NCBI GenBank assembly: GCA_001771065.1
Contig: MESQ01000091.1
Location: 62,001-126,000 of the forward strand
Direction of reading: 5' to 3'
Source of the DNA: Burkholderiales bacterium RIFOXYD12_FULL_59_19
GTDB taxonomy: Bacteria; Pseudomonadota; Gammaproteobacteria; Burkholderiales; Burkholderiaceae_C
DNA: 64,000 nucleotides
The translations under genes and the position numbers were made by a program. Shown piece after piece: positions 16,212 to 25,254 of this stretch (positions are counted from its first letter, which is position 1; each line of letters starts with the position of its first letter). The notes below the pieces were generated by a model that saw nothing but the letters and a program-made list of their open reading frames with translations, made no database searches and was not told where the DNA came from.

Positions 16212-19200
16212 GCATGTTGTGGCCTGTTGATCCGTTGGAGCGAAGCTGCACCGAGCTACTGCCCGCCGAAGACAAACCGTCCAACCTGGAATCAAACCCG
16301 GTCATCACGGTCCGCGAGTTGGTGAATATCCCCGTGTTTGTGCTCCTGGGTGAGCCGGGCATGGGCAAATCGGAGACGATGAAGGCATTGGCCACACTCG
16401 TCTTGGGCGAGCAAGGCAAACCCATCGCGGCCAACGACTTCATCGTTCTCCCGGCTTCTCCACGCAATGCAGATCGCCCCGTCTTCATCGACGCGCTTGA
16501 TGAAGCCCGTACCGGTGGCGACACCACCGTGTGGCGAGAGCTTCGCAGAAACATTGCCCACAGCGGGCTGACTCACTTCGGCGTTTCCTGCCGGGTCGCG
16601 GACTGGCAAGGCACCGACGCCCAAGACCTGGCCACCGTGGCGCAAGGCCAGCGGATTCGAGTCTTTGCCCTCAACCCGCTCACGCCCGAGCAACGCCACG
16701 CTGTTCTGAAAAGCGAAGACATCGAAGACGCAGACAACTTCGAGCAGCAGGCAGAGGCACTGCGTTTCGGCGACATGCTGGGCAACCCGCAATCGCTCAA
16801 ATTGCTGGTGGCTTCCGTCAAGAAGAATGGGTACCAGTGGCCAAAGACCCGCCGCGACGCCTATGAGCTGGCTTGCCAAGCGCTGGTGCGGGAAGCCAAC
16901 CAACGCCACGCCCGAGCGCAGCAATCCGCAGCACTGCTCAGCGACGAAGCCCTGCTCGACGCCGCAGGTTGGCTGTGCGCGCTCATGCTTTTGAGCAACC
17001 AGAACGAAGTGGCCGACGAAACGCAGGGCATTGATGCCCAAGAAGGTGTGCGGCTGACCGAGGTGCTGGGCGCCTTGCCTGCCAACGGCTTTTCGCCAGA
17101 CGTCATCCGGCAGGTGTTGCATCGCAGGTTATTCACCAAACCCAGGGGTTACACCGCTACCCACCGCACCGTAGCCGAATACCTGGCCGCACGTCACATC
17201 GCCGGACGGATTGCACACGGCGGACTGTCGGTCAGCCGGGTTTCTGCGTTGATGGTGGCATCGTCCCAACACCTGGTGAGCAACTTGCGTGGTCTCGCGG
17301 GCTGGTTGGCCGCACTGAGCGAGCCGATGCGCACCACAATCTTCGCAGCAGACCCGGCTGCGGTGCTGGACTATGGCGATTTGTACTTGCTCCCGGCCAG
17401 CGCCAAGCAGAGCTTGATCGAACAACTGGCTGTGAACCCCAGAGCAAGGAGCGAGGGCAATCTGTGGCAAAAGGCCGCCGCTCATGTACCCTTGGTGCAA
17501 CCTGAGATGCAAGGCTTTGTGACGGCGTGGCTGGAGTCCTTCAGAAAGACCGAGCACCCAACCAGCCAACAGCGCTTGATCGCCGATGTGTTGCTGAGTG
17601 CACTGATCCACTTGCCAGCCGACACGCGCTGGGAACCGATCCTGCTTCAACTGGTTCGGGATGAAAGCTTGAGCGAAGGCGACCGTAGCACGGCACTCCA
17701 AGCGCTTTACACACACAGCTCGCACCCCTCGGTGCTGACGACGCTGCTGGAAGACATTCACCACGGGACGTTGAGCGAGCCCAGAGGTCGGTTGACTGAC
17801 AGCTTGCTGCAACACCTCTACCCGGAACACATCCGGCCTTCGCAAGTGCTTGGCTTTCTCAAGTCAACCCATATCGCTGTCAACCAAGCAGGTTTCCCCA
17901 TGTTCTGGCGGCACTACATCACCAAAAGGACACCGCTGAATCTGTTGCCAAAGTTGATGGAGGCCCTGGAGCGCGCTGTGGATGTCGGCACCTTCTCGCA
18001 AAAAATCTTTGCGATGGCAAGCCATCACCTCGAAGGACTGGAAACCCTGGTTGTCACTGCCATACTGACCTTTGGGACAAGCATTGAAGTGGCCAGACTT
18101 TCGAGTTGGCTCTTGATGCGCCTCGATACCGATACCAAGACGGCACCATTCCGCCATCTGACATCGGAAAATAGCCAACGTCTGAACGAATGGTGTCGAG
18201 CGCATCCGAACCTGATCAAACAGGTGATGGCGCACCAGGTTCGAGAGGGCGAGAGCAGTTGGACGGTCCAGCACCATTTTTTAATCAACACCCTTCCAAC
18301 TGGCATGGGCGCTTTCTGGCTGGAACAAGCTAAGGCTTTAGAAGCCATTGATGAACCGGTCAAAGCGCAGGATTGCCTGACCACCGCATTCGGGTGGATC
18401 GGCCAAAAAAACAGTGGTATTACGCTTGATGACTTGGAGAACGCGGCAAAGCATAACGATGTTCTCAGGTCGGCACTTGAACCGCTGCTTTCTTCGCCTT
18501 TAAGTGACGATAACTGGCGGCGCAAACACTGGCTTCAGGACAAAGAATACCGTGATGTAGAAGCTGCTCGGCACGAAGTGAACGAAAGGAACCATAGCTA
18601 TTTGCTGGATCATTTGAACGATGTACGTGACGGCAAGTTGCTCGGTTACCTTAGTGAGGCGGCATGGGCAGACTTGAAAGACTCGGGCTATGGCGGGGGC
18701 TCCAATGGAAACTTGTTCGACCAGTGGCGTGAGCAACACCCCGAGCTGGATGCCGCCACCCGTCAGGGCTACCAGGCGATCCTCAAGCAACTGACACCCG
18801 CACAGGCCGCCAGCGCAGTCAAGAACCACAAGACGGGCCATATCTTGAACATTGAGTTGCCCTGCCTGCTCGCCGCCCAACAGCTATTCGAGCAAGACCC
18901 GCAGCAATTGTTTGACTTGGGAGAGGAACGCCTCAAAGCGCTCATCACGCTGCACCTTTTGAGCATCAGCGCCAAACACGAATGGTTCTTGGCCTTGGCC
19001 GAACGCCAGTCGAATTGGGTTGAAGAAGTGTGGTGGTCGCTGTGCGAAAGCAACTTACGATCCAAGAAAGAGATTCGCATCCCGCAAATCGGCTTATTAC
19101 GGCATGAGGTCGCCCTACGGCCCATGGCGCTGCGCCTGTTGCCTCGCATCCTGTTGAAGTGGCCTGGCAAAGTCAGCGAATCGAACTTTCCTGAATTTGT

Positions 19201-20353
19201 GCAAGTACTGGTCGCTGTGCTGGCGCAATGTGCGCCCGATGAAGTCAGCCGTTTGATCACTGAGCGGCTGAAACGCAAATCGCTGGATTCTCTGCAAACG
19301 GGTTACCTGCTCATGGCGGGCCTCTGGGTGGATCACCCGAACTTCGCACCCCTGCTGCAGAATTTGCTGAACAAGAGACAGATTGAGCAAACAGAGTTGC
19401 TGGGTTTTATCAGCCACCTGAATCGGTACGGTGGTAGTCCAGAACCACTGCCTGGATGGGATGTCCCCACGTTCGGAATGTTGTTCCGAATTTTTGGCCC
19501 ACTTTGCTCGGCAAGCACCCCGGCAGGCGTGCATTGGGTTGGCCACGAAGACGAGGGACGCGCGTTCCTCCATCAACTGCTGGATGCCTTGCGCAACGAC
19601 ACCAGCGAAGCCGCTCAGCAAGAACTTCAACACCTGTTGAACGAGCCAGCTCTAAGCCATTGGAAGTACCGGCTCGAAGAGACGGCATCGCGACAAGCCC
19701 AGACCAGAGCTGAAAAAGCTTTTTCATTACCCACACCCCGGCAGGTGGCGCTGACGCTGCAAAACAAAACACCGGCCAATCCGGCTGACTTGATGGCGGT
19801 TGCGCTGGATGCGCTGCACACCATGCAGCAGACGCTGCGCAACAGCGACACCAATCGGCTGAACCGGTTCTGGACGGTTGACGAGGCAGGAAAACGCCCG
19901 CAACCACCACACCGCCCAGAGCCGGAATGCCGCAATGCCATTGCAGAATGGCTGCGAGCCGACCTCAAAGACTTCGATATATCGGTTGCCATCGAAAACC
20001 AGCACGGTGCCCAAAACCAGTCGGACATCGTGCTCCGGGTGCAAACCGCCGCACACCAAGAGATGTTGTTGCCCATCGAAATCAAAGGCGACTGGAACCG
20101 GGATTTGTGGACTGCCGCAACGGAACAGCTCGCCAGGCAATACGCCAGTGAGCCCCGTTGCCATCACCAGGGCATTTATCTGGTTCTGTGGTTGGGCAGC
20201 AAGCGTGGAACTGCGGCCAAACCGAAACCACATCCCAACTATCCCACACACACGCCAGCCGACCTGCAAGCCCGCCTGCAACTTGAAACCGATCAAAATG
20301 CCAAAGGTCAGAACATCCGGGCGCTTGTCCTCGACATTTCGATTCCCGATTGA
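16208..20353 (+). CDS. Large STAND/NACHT-like NTPase with C-terminal PD-(D/E)xK-like domain
   Basis: The 1381-residue protein is not matched to a named family. Near the N-terminus is a P-loop NTPase: Walker A GEPGMGKS (residues 48-55), Walker B VFIDALDEA (92-100) and an arginine-bearing SCRVADW strand, the pattern of NACHT/STAND signal-transduction ATPases. A long, mainly helical and leucine-rich middle (about 330-1150) looks like HEAT/ARM-type repeats that could sense a ligand. At the C-terminus, D1273 in QSDIVLRV and E1291-x-K1293 in LPIEIKGDWN, then QLARQY and GIYLVLWLG, fit a restriction-endonuclease-like core. No membrane segment is evident. It is coupled by ATGA overlap to the upstream ATPase. 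I infer a defence-type sensor with an effector nuclease; no activity is demonstrated. Confidence 0.75.
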   Translation: MSMLWPVDPLERSCTELLPAEDKPSNLESNPVITVRELVNIPVFVLLGEPGMGKSETMKALATLVLGEQGKPIAANDFIVLPASPRNADRPVFIDALDEARTGGDTTVWRELRRNIAHSGLTHFGVSCRVADWQGTDAQDLATVAQGQRIRVFALNPLTPEQRHAVLKSEDIEDADNFEQQAEALRFGDMLGNPQSLKLLVASVKKNGYQWPKTRRDAYELACQALVREANQRHARAQQSAALLSDEALLDAAGWLCALMLLSNQNEVADETQGIDAQEGVRLTEVLGALPANGFSPDVIRQVLHRRLFTKPRGYTATHRTVAEYLAARHIAGRIAHGGLSVSRVSALMVASSQHLVSNLRGLAGWLAALSEPMRTTIFAADPAAVLDYGDLYLLPASAKQSLIEQLAVNPRARSEGNLWQKAAAHVPLVQPEMQGFVTAWLESFRKTEHPTSQQRLIADVLLSALIHLPADTRWEPILLQLVRDESLSEGDRSTALQALYTHSSHPSVLTTLLEDIHHGTLSEPRGRLTDSLLQHLYPEHIRPSQVLGFLKSTHIAVNQAGFPMFWRHYITKRTPLNLLPKLMEALERAVDVGTFSQKIFAMASHHLEGLETLVVTAILTFGTSIEVARLSSWLLMRLDTDTKTAPFRHLTSENSQRLNEWCRAHPNLIKQVMAHQVREGESSWTVQHHFLINTLPTGMGAFWLEQAKALEAIDEPVKAQDCLTTAFGWIGQKNSGITLDDLENAAKHNDVLRSALEPLLSSPLSDDNWRRKHWLQDKEYRDVEAARHEVNERNHSYLLDHLNDVRDGKLLGYLSEAAWADLKDSGYGGGSNGNLFDQWREQHPELDAATRQGYQAILKQLTPAQAASAVKNHKTGHILNIELPCLLAAQQLFEQDPQQLFDLGEERLKALITLHLLSISAKHEWFLALAERQSNWVEEVWWSLCESNLRSKKEIRIPQIGLLRHEVALRPMALRLLPRILLKWPGKVSESNFPEFVQVLVAVLAQCAPDEVSRLITERLKRKSLDSLQTGYLLMAGLWVDHPNFAPLLQNLLNKRQIEQTELLGFISHLNRYGGSPEPLPGWDVPTFGMLFRIFGPLCSASTPAGVHWVGHEDEGRAFLHQLLDALRNDTSEAAQQELQHLLNEPALSHWKYRLEETASRQAQTRAEKAFSLPTPRQVALTLQNKTPANPADLMAVALDALHTMQQTLRNSDTNRLNRFWTVDEAGKRPQPPHRPEPECRNAIAEWLRADLKDFDISVAIENQHGAQNQSDIVLRVQTAAHQEMLLPIEIKGDWNRDLWTAATEQLARQYASEPRCHHQGIYLVLWLGSKRGTAAKPKPHPNYPTHTPADLQARLQLETDQNAKGQNIRALVLDISIPD

Positions 20354-20382
20354 CCTGACTCCGAGTCCGGCGGGCAGTCAGG
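20354..20382 (+). terminator. Possible terminator hairpin after the large NTPase
   Basis: CCTGACT at 20354-20360 and AGTCAGG at 20376-20382 form a 7-bp stem just after the stop codon. There is no T-run after it, so it may be only a stabilising hairpin. Confidence 0.3.
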
Positions 20383-20395
20383 GTACTGCGCTGCA

Positions 20396-20467
20396 TATTC
20401 AATAGCACAAATCAGACAAAACGCCGTTTGACCCGGTGTGTGTCGGCCACCGTGTGCGGACATAAAT
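20396..20467. repeat. Right flank direct repeat of the two-gene cassette (diverged)
   Basis: Counterpart of 14711-14781 (shared ATTxAATAGCA, CGTTTGACC, CCACCG). It lies between the end of the large NTPase gene and the phnG PHO box, so the foreign part is bounded to about 14.78-20.40 kb if the repeat is real. Confidence 0.4.
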
Positions 20468-20475
20468 CTGACCGA

Positions 20476-20493
20476 ATGTCATAAATCCTTCAT
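20476..20493 (+). promoter_or_regulatory. PHO-box-like element upstream of the phnG operon
   Basis: ATGTCAT-AAAT-CCTTCAT has two 7-mers with an 11-nt period and matches the E. coli PHO-box consensus at about 15 of 18 places by eye. GTTG follows, as at the other three sites. It lies about 90 bases before phnG and should put the C-P lyase operon under PhoB. Confidence 0.65.
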
Positions 20494-20562
20494 GTTGCTG
20501 GGTTGAACTATCCCCCGTACCCACCCGCTCCGGTCGATAAAAGTCGGCCCGGCACTTCAGCA

Positions 20563-20594
20563 ACCTATCTAGACATCCGTATGACAAACAAGCC
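20563..20594 (+). promoter_or_regulatory. Candidate PhnF operator overlapping the phnG start codon
   Basis: TATCTAGACATC sits directly before the phnG ATG, and the near copy at 14676-14707 sits before phnF. HutC/PhnF-type regulators bind AT-rich palindromes built on a central TAGA, so this placement would allow repression at the start site. PhnF binding here is inferred. Confidence 0.45.
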
Positions 20595-21057
20595 CTCAAG
20601 CGAACACGCCAGCAGCGACCCGGCAGCGCGCCACGCCTGGCTGGCCGTGCTGGCGCGCGCCACGCTGGCCGAACTCGAAAGCATGGCACCTGAAAAAAGT
20701 AAGCTATCTGAACTGAAGTCCGTGCGCCCACCGGAAATCGGCATGGTGATGCTGCGGGGCCGGGTCGGGGGCACCGGCAACCCGTTTAACCTGGGCGAGG
20801 CCAGTGTGGTGCGTTGCGCGCTGCGGCTTGGCGACGGCCCGCTGGGCGTGTCTTATGCGCTGGGCCGTGACAAGCGGCGGGCTGAACTGGCCGCCTTGTT
20901 TGACGCCATGCTGCAAGACCCGCAGCACCACGACGCGCTACAACGTAGGCTGATTGCGCCGTTGGCCCAACGGCAAGCCCAGGCACGGGCACAGACGCAG
21001 CACGCGGTGGCCAACTCCAAGGTCGAATTTTTCACATTTGTACGGGGTGAAGCATGA
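20581..21057 (+). CDS. phnG: C-P lyase core subunit PhnG
   Basis: The 158-residue protein is a core subunit of the PhnGHIJ complex that with PhnI transfers a phosphonate to ribose of ATP, displacing adenine. The segments ARHAWLAVLARATLAEL and RPPEIGMVMLRGRVGGTGNP, with FNLGEASVVRCAL, are the conserved PhnG body. The ATG at 20581 fits the family N-terminus; the frame stays open upstream without a match. It is the first gene of a seven-gene operon in which every junction but one overlaps by ATGA. There is no strong ribosome site, and the candidate PhnF operator overlaps the start. Confidence 0.93.
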   Translation: MTNKPSSEHASSDPAARHAWLAVLARATLAELESMAPEKSKLSELKSVRPPEIGMVMLRGRVGGTGNPFNLGEASVVRCALRLGDGPLGVSYALGRDKRRAELAALFDAMLQDPQHHDALQRRLIAPLAQRQAQARAQTQHAVANSKVEFFTFVRGEA

Positions 21058-21653
21058 ACGCTACCGCCACACTTGCGCCAGGCTTGCCCGATGGTGTACA
21101 TGACAGCCAGCAAGCTTTTCGCGCCGCGCTGGATGCGCTGGCCCGACCCGGGCAAGTGCGCCACATCGGCCCCGCCTTGCCCGGCGTTGTGTTGGGTGGG
21201 GCGCTGGCCCGTCTGCTGCTGAGCCTGAGCGACGACGAAACCCCGGTGTGGTGGCGCAGCACCGATGACAACCTGCCGCAATGGCTTCGTTTTCACAACG
21301 GCGCACCCGTGGCAGAGCGGCCTGATGCGGCCAGTTTTGCTGTATTGACTGACATGGCACACCTGCCAGCGCTGTCCGACTTTGCGCCGGGCTCGGCGGC
21401 TTCCCCCGAGTTGTCCTGCACCCTGTTGATCGAGCTGCCCGCACTAACCGGTGGCCCGACGCTGGAGTGGCACGGCCCCGGCATTGCACGCGTGCAGCGT
21501 GTTGGCTTGCAAGGACTGCCCGACGGTTTCTGGCCACAGTGGCAAGCCAACCACGCGGCTTTTCCGCAGGGCGTGGACATTATCTTTACCTGCGGCGACG
21601 AGGCCTTGGGCCTGCCCCGCACCACCCGTGTACGCCGATTGGAAGGAGTCTGA
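21054..21653 (+). CDS. phnH: C-P lyase core subunit PhnH
   Basis: The 199-residue protein is the PhnH subunit of the C-P lyase core complex, needed in vivo for phosphonate use although it lacks known catalytic residues. Recognisable parts are PGLPDGVHDSQQAFRAALDALARPG at the N-terminus (the most conserved region, residues about 10-35) and GVDIIFTCGDEALGLPRTTR at the C-terminus. It overlaps phnG by four bases (ATGA). The length matches the family. Its PLP-transferase-like fold is known from E. coli PhnH and is assumed here. Confidence 0.93.
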   Translation: MNATATLAPGLPDGVHDSQQAFRAALDALARPGQVRHIGPALPGVVLGGALARLLLSLSDDETPVWWRSTDDNLPQWLRFHNGAPVAERPDAASFAVLTDMAHLPALSDFAPGSAASPELSCTLLIELPALTGGPTLEWHGPGIARVQRVGLQGLPDGFWPQWQANHAAFPQGVDIIFTCGDEALGLPRTTRVRRLEGV

Positions 21654-21654
21654 C

Positions 21655-22821
21655 ATGTATGTAGCCGTAAAAGGCGGCGCTGCCGCGATTGAGAGCTCCT
21701 GGCAGTTGCTGGAAAAACAGCGCCGGGGCGACACCACCATTGCAGAGTTGTCGGTGGCGCAAATCCGCTCGCAACTCACGCTGGCGGTAGACCGGGTGAT
21801 GAGCGAGGGCTCGTTGTACGACCCCGAGCTGGCGGCGCTTGCCATCAAACAGGCCAGCGGTGATTTGATGGAAGCGATTTTCCTGCTGCGAGCCTACCGT
21901 ACCACTTTGCCGCGCCTGGGTTACAGCGAGCCGCTGGACACCGCCCGCATTGCGCTGGTGCGGCGCATCTCGGCCACCTTCAAAGAAGTGCCAGGCGGCC
22001 AACTGCTCGGGCCAACTTACGACTACACCCAGCGCCTGCTGGACTTTGCCCTGCTGGCTGAAGGTGAATCCACCGGCCACTCGTCCGCTGCCACCGACAC
22101 CCCGCTTACAGGCCAGGATGCCAAGCCCGCAGCCAAGGTCGAAGCACCGGCGCAGACCGTACCCCGCATCAACGACTTGCTGGCGCGTGAAGGCCTGCTG
22201 GAAACCCCGCAGCCCCTGGGCACACAAGCCCCAGGCGACCTGACGCGTGACCCGCTGATGTTCCCCGCCGACCGCGCCCTGCGCCTGCAAGCCCTGGCCC
22301 GGGGTGACGAAGGCTGGCTGCTGGCCATGGGTTACTCGACCCAGCGCGGCTACGCCAGTTCACACCCGTTTGCGGGCGAAATCCGGCGCGGCACAGTCAG
22401 TGTGGAACTGGTGCCCGACGAGCTGGGTTTCACCATCGACATTGGCGACCTGGAAGTCACCGAGTGCCAGATGATCAACCAGTTCAGCGGCAGCCGCGAC
22501 GTGCCGCCGCAGTTCACCCAGGGCTACGGTCTGGCCTTTGGCGGAGCCGAGCGCAAAACCATGGCCATGGCGCTGGTAGATCGCGCCCTGCGTGCCGACG
22601 AGCTGGGCGAGCCGCGTGTGGCCCCGGCACAAGACGAAGAATTTGTGTTGTCCCACGCCGACAACGTCGAAGCCTCCGGCTTTGTGCAGCACCTCAAATT
22701 GCCGCACTACGTGGACTTTCAGGCCGAGTTGGAGCTGGTGCGCAAGCTGCGCCAGGCCCATGCCGAGGCTGCACAAGGCAATACCAGCCCTTTTAACCCG
22801 ACCCAGCAGGAGGCTGCATGA
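21655..22821 (+). CDS. phnI: C-P lyase core subunit PhnI (nucleosidase)
   Basis: The 388-residue subunit catalyses, with PhnG, PhnH and PhnL, displacement of adenine from ATP by the phosphonate, giving ribose-1-phosphonate 5-triphosphate. It starts MYVAVKGGAAAIESSW, the conserved PhnI N-terminus, with GGAAGGAG just upstream of the ATG at 21655; a longer open frame upstream overlaps phnH out of register and is rejected. Further conserved parts are MGYSTQRGYASSHPFAGEIR and YGLAFGGAERKTMAMALVDR. It follows phnH by one base and overlaps phnJ by four. Confidence 0.94.
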   Translation: MYVAVKGGAAAIESSWQLLEKQRRGDTTIAELSVAQIRSQLTLAVDRVMSEGSLYDPELAALAIKQASGDLMEAIFLLRAYRTTLPRLGYSEPLDTARIALVRRISATFKEVPGGQLLGPTYDYTQRLLDFALLAEGESTGHSSAATDTPLTGQDAKPAAKVEAPAQTVPRINDLLAREGLLETPQPLGTQAPGDLTRDPLMFPADRALRLQALARGDEGWLLAMGYSTQRGYASSHPFAGEIRRGTVSVELVPDELGFTIDIGDLEVTECQMINQFSGSRDVPPQFTQGYGLAFGGAERKTMAMALVDRALRADELGEPRVAPAQDEEFVLSHADNVEASGFVQHLKLPHYVDFQAELELVRKLRQAHAEAAQGNTSPFNPTQQEAA

Positions 22822-23741
22822 TGGACACCCACTACAACTTTGCTTTCCTTGACGAGCGCACCAAAAAACGCATCCGCCGCGCCCTGCTCAAGGCCGTGGC
22901 CGTGCCGGGTTACCAAGTACCGTTTGGCTCACGCGAAATGCCTTTTGCCTACGGCTGGGGCACCGGTGGCGTGCAGATCACAGCCAGCATCATTGGCCAA
23001 AACGACGTGCTCAAGGTCATCGACCAGGGCTCGGACGACACCACCAACGCGGTCAACATCCGGCGCTTTTTTGCCCGCACCACGGGTGTCGCCACCACCG
23101 GGAAAACGCGCGAGGCCACGCTGATCCAGACCCGCCACCGCATCCCCGAAGTGCCGCTCACCGAAGCGCAAACCCTGGTCTACCAGGTGCCCATGCCCGA
23201 GCCGCTGTCCAAGCTGGAGCCACGCAGGCGTGAAACCATCAAGATGCACGCCCTGAGCGAATACGGGCTGATGCATGTGCGCCTGTACGAAGACATTGCG
23301 CAGCTTGGTGCCATCTCGCACGCCTATGACTATCCCGTCATGGTCAATGAGCGTTACCTGATGTCCCCCTCACCGATTCCGAAATTTGACAACCCCAAGA
23401 TGCACATGAACCCGGCCCTGCAACTGTTTGGCGCAGGCCGAGAAAAGCGCCTCTACGCCATTCCGCCCTACACCCAGGTGCGCAGCCTGGACTTTGAAGA
23501 CCACCCGTTTGAAGTGCAGCACTGGGCGCACGCCTGTGCCTTGTGTGGGGCCGCTGAGAGCTACCTGGACGAAATGATTGTTGACGACGCAGGCAGCCGC
23601 CTGTTTGTGTGCTCGGACAGCGACTATTGTGAGGATCGGCGTGACGCAGGCCATGTCGGCACGCAGCAAGCGGTGACGCTGCACGATGTCTTGGCCACGT
23701 CGCCTGAGGCGTTTGCGCCCAACGAACGGGAGGCCGCATGA
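22818..23741 (+). CDS. phnJ: Carbon-phosphorus lyase, radical SAM enzyme PhnJ
   Basis: The 307-residue enzyme breaks the C-P bond of ribose-1-phosphonate 5-phosphate by radical SAM chemistry. Its cysteines C240, C243, C265 and C271 keep the spacing of E. coli C241, C244, C266 and C272, which supply the 4Fe-4S cluster and the catalytic thiol. G31 in VPGYQVPFGSREMP corresponds to the E. coli glycyl-radical residue G32. All key residues are therefore present and the enzyme should be functional. It overlaps phnI and phnK by four bases each. The products are an alkane, such as methane from methylphosphonate, and the cyclic ribose phosphate. Confidence 0.95.
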   Translation: MMDTHYNFAFLDERTKKRIRRALLKAVAVPGYQVPFGSREMPFAYGWGTGGVQITASIIGQNDVLKVIDQGSDDTTNAVNIRRFFARTTGVATTGKTREATLIQTRHRIPEVPLTEAQTLVYQVPMPEPLSKLEPRRRETIKMHALSEYGLMHVRLYEDIAQLGAISHAYDYPVMVNERYLMSPSPIPKFDNPKMHMNPALQLFGAGREKRLYAIPPYTQVRSLDFEDHPFEVQHWAHACALCGAAESYLDEMIVDDAGSRLFVCSDSDYCEDRRDAGHVGTQQAVTLHDVLATSPEAFAPNEREAA

Positions 23742-24544
23742 AGCCCCCGGTGTTGCTGTCGGCCCGCCAAGCGGGCAAGGCCTTTGTGCACCAGGGGCAG
23801 CCGCTTTGGGCCTGCCGTGACGTGAGTTTTGACCTCTATCCCGGCGAGGTGCTGGCGGTGGTGGGGGAGTCCGGCTCGGGCAAAAGCACGCTGTTACGCC
23901 TGCTGGCGGCTCGCCTGGCCTGTGACGAAGGCACGGTGCATTACGACGTACGGACCGAATCAAGCCATGAAATCACCGGCCTGGTCGATCTGGCGGAGCT
24001 GTCAGAAGCACGGCTGCGCTGGCTGGCCCGCACCGATTGGGGCTTTGTTGAACAGCATGCGCGTGACGGCCTGCGCATGAACGTCTCGGGCGGGGCCAAT
24101 GTGGGTGAGCGCCTGATGGCCCTGGGGTCGCGTCACTATGGCAATTTGCGCAGCGAAGCGGTCTCATGGATGCAGCGCGTGGAGCTCGACACCGGCCGCA
24201 TTGACGACCTGCCCGCCACCTACTCGGGCGGCATGCAGCAGCGCCTGCAAATTGCCCGCAACCTGGTGACGCATCCGCGTCTGGTGTTCATGGACGAGCC
24301 CACGACCGGCCTGGACGTGTCGGTACAAGCCCGCCTGCTCGACCTGCTACGCGAGCTGGTCGACGAGCTGCAACTGGCCGCCGTGGTCGTCACCCACGAC
24401 CTGGCGGTGGCCCGCCTGCTGGCCCAGCGCATGCTGGTCATGAAAGACGGCCAGGTGGTTGAGCAAGGCCTGACCGACCGCGTGCTGGACGACCCCCAGC
24501 ATCCCTATACCCAACTGCTTGTTTCCTCGGTGCTCACGCCATGA
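23738..24544 (+). CDS. phnK: C-P lyase ABC-type ATPase PhnK
   Basis: The 268-residue ABC-class ATPase binds the PhnGHIJ core rather than a membrane permease. Walker A is GESGSGKST (residues 43-51), the signature is YSGGMQQRLQIARNL and Walker B is LVFMDEPTTGLDVSVQ. The oligopeptide-transporter-like end (DDPQHPYTQLLVSSVL) is usual for PhnK. It overlaps phnJ and phnL by four bases each. All ATPase motifs are intact. Confidence 0.93.
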   Translation: MKPPVLLSARQAGKAFVHQGQPLWACRDVSFDLYPGEVLAVVGESGSGKSTLLRLLAARLACDEGTVHYDVRTESSHEITGLVDLAELSEARLRWLARTDWGFVEQHARDGLRMNVSGGANVGERLMALGSRHYGNLRSEAVSWMQRVELDTGRIDDLPATYSGGMQQRLQIARNLVTHPRLVFMDEPTTGLDVSVQARLLDLLRELVDELQLAAVVVTHDLAVARLLAQRMLVMKDGQVVEQGLTDRVLDDPQHPYTQLLVSSVLTP

Positions 24545-25254
24545 CTGCTCTTATCGAAACCATTGCCCTGTCCAAAACCTTCACGCTGCACGGGCGCGGC
24601 GGCCTGCAATTACCGGTGTTTTCCGGCATTGATTTAAGCGTGTACCCCGGCGAATGCCTGGCGCTCACCGGGCACTCCGGCAGCGGCAAAAGCTCTTTGC
24701 TGCGCTGCCTGTATGGCAACTACGCCCCGAGCAGCGGCGCGGTGCGTATTCGCCATGCCGGTGACTGGCTCAACCTGTCGGATGCCGCCCCGCGTGAGGT
24801 GGTGGCGGTGCGCCGACGCACGTTGGGCTACGTCTCGCAGTTTCTGCGCGTGATTCCACGGGTCTCCACGCTCGACATCGTCGCCGACCCCTTGCGCCGC
24901 CTGGGCGTTGGTGTGGATGAAGCCCGCAAGCAGGCCGCACAGTGGTTGCAACGCCTGAACCTGCATGAGCACTTGTGGCACTTGCCACCGGCCACGTTCT
25001 CGGGTGGTGAGCAGCAGCGCGTCAACATCGCCCACGGCATGATCAGCGCACCCCAAGTGCTGTTGCTCGACGAGCCCACCGCCTCGCTCGATGGCGACAA
25101 CCGGCAAGTGGTGGTGGAGCTGATCCAAGCCGCCCGCGCACAAGGCAGCGCCATTGTGGGCATCTTTCATGACGATGAAGTGCGCCAGGCCGTGGCCAGC
25201 CGATGTTTTGATGTCGAACAATACCGTGGTTTCTCGGTCGGGGCTGCGGCATGA
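24541..25254 (+). CDS. phnL: C-P lyase ABC-type ATPase PhnL
   Basis: The 237-residue ABC-class protein works with PhnK on the core complex and with PhnI in the nucleosidase step. It has Walker A GHSGSGKSS (residues 44-52), the signature FSGGEQQRVNIAHGM and Walker B VLLLDEPTASLD. The segment GYVSQFLRVIPRVSTLDIVA is typical of PhnL. Overlaps of four bases with phnK and phnM indicate tight translational coupling. Confidence 0.93.
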   Translation: MTALIETIALSKTFTLHGRGGLQLPVFSGIDLSVYPGECLALTGHSGSGKSSLLRCLYGNYAPSSGAVRIRHAGDWLNLSDAAPREVVAVRRRTLGYVSQFLRVIPRVSTLDIVADPLRRLGVGVDEARKQAAQWLQRLNLHEHLWHLPPATFSGGEQQRVNIAHGMISAPQVLLLDEPTASLDGDNRQVVVELIQAARAQGSAIVGIFHDDEVRQAVASRCFDVEQYRGFSVGAAA

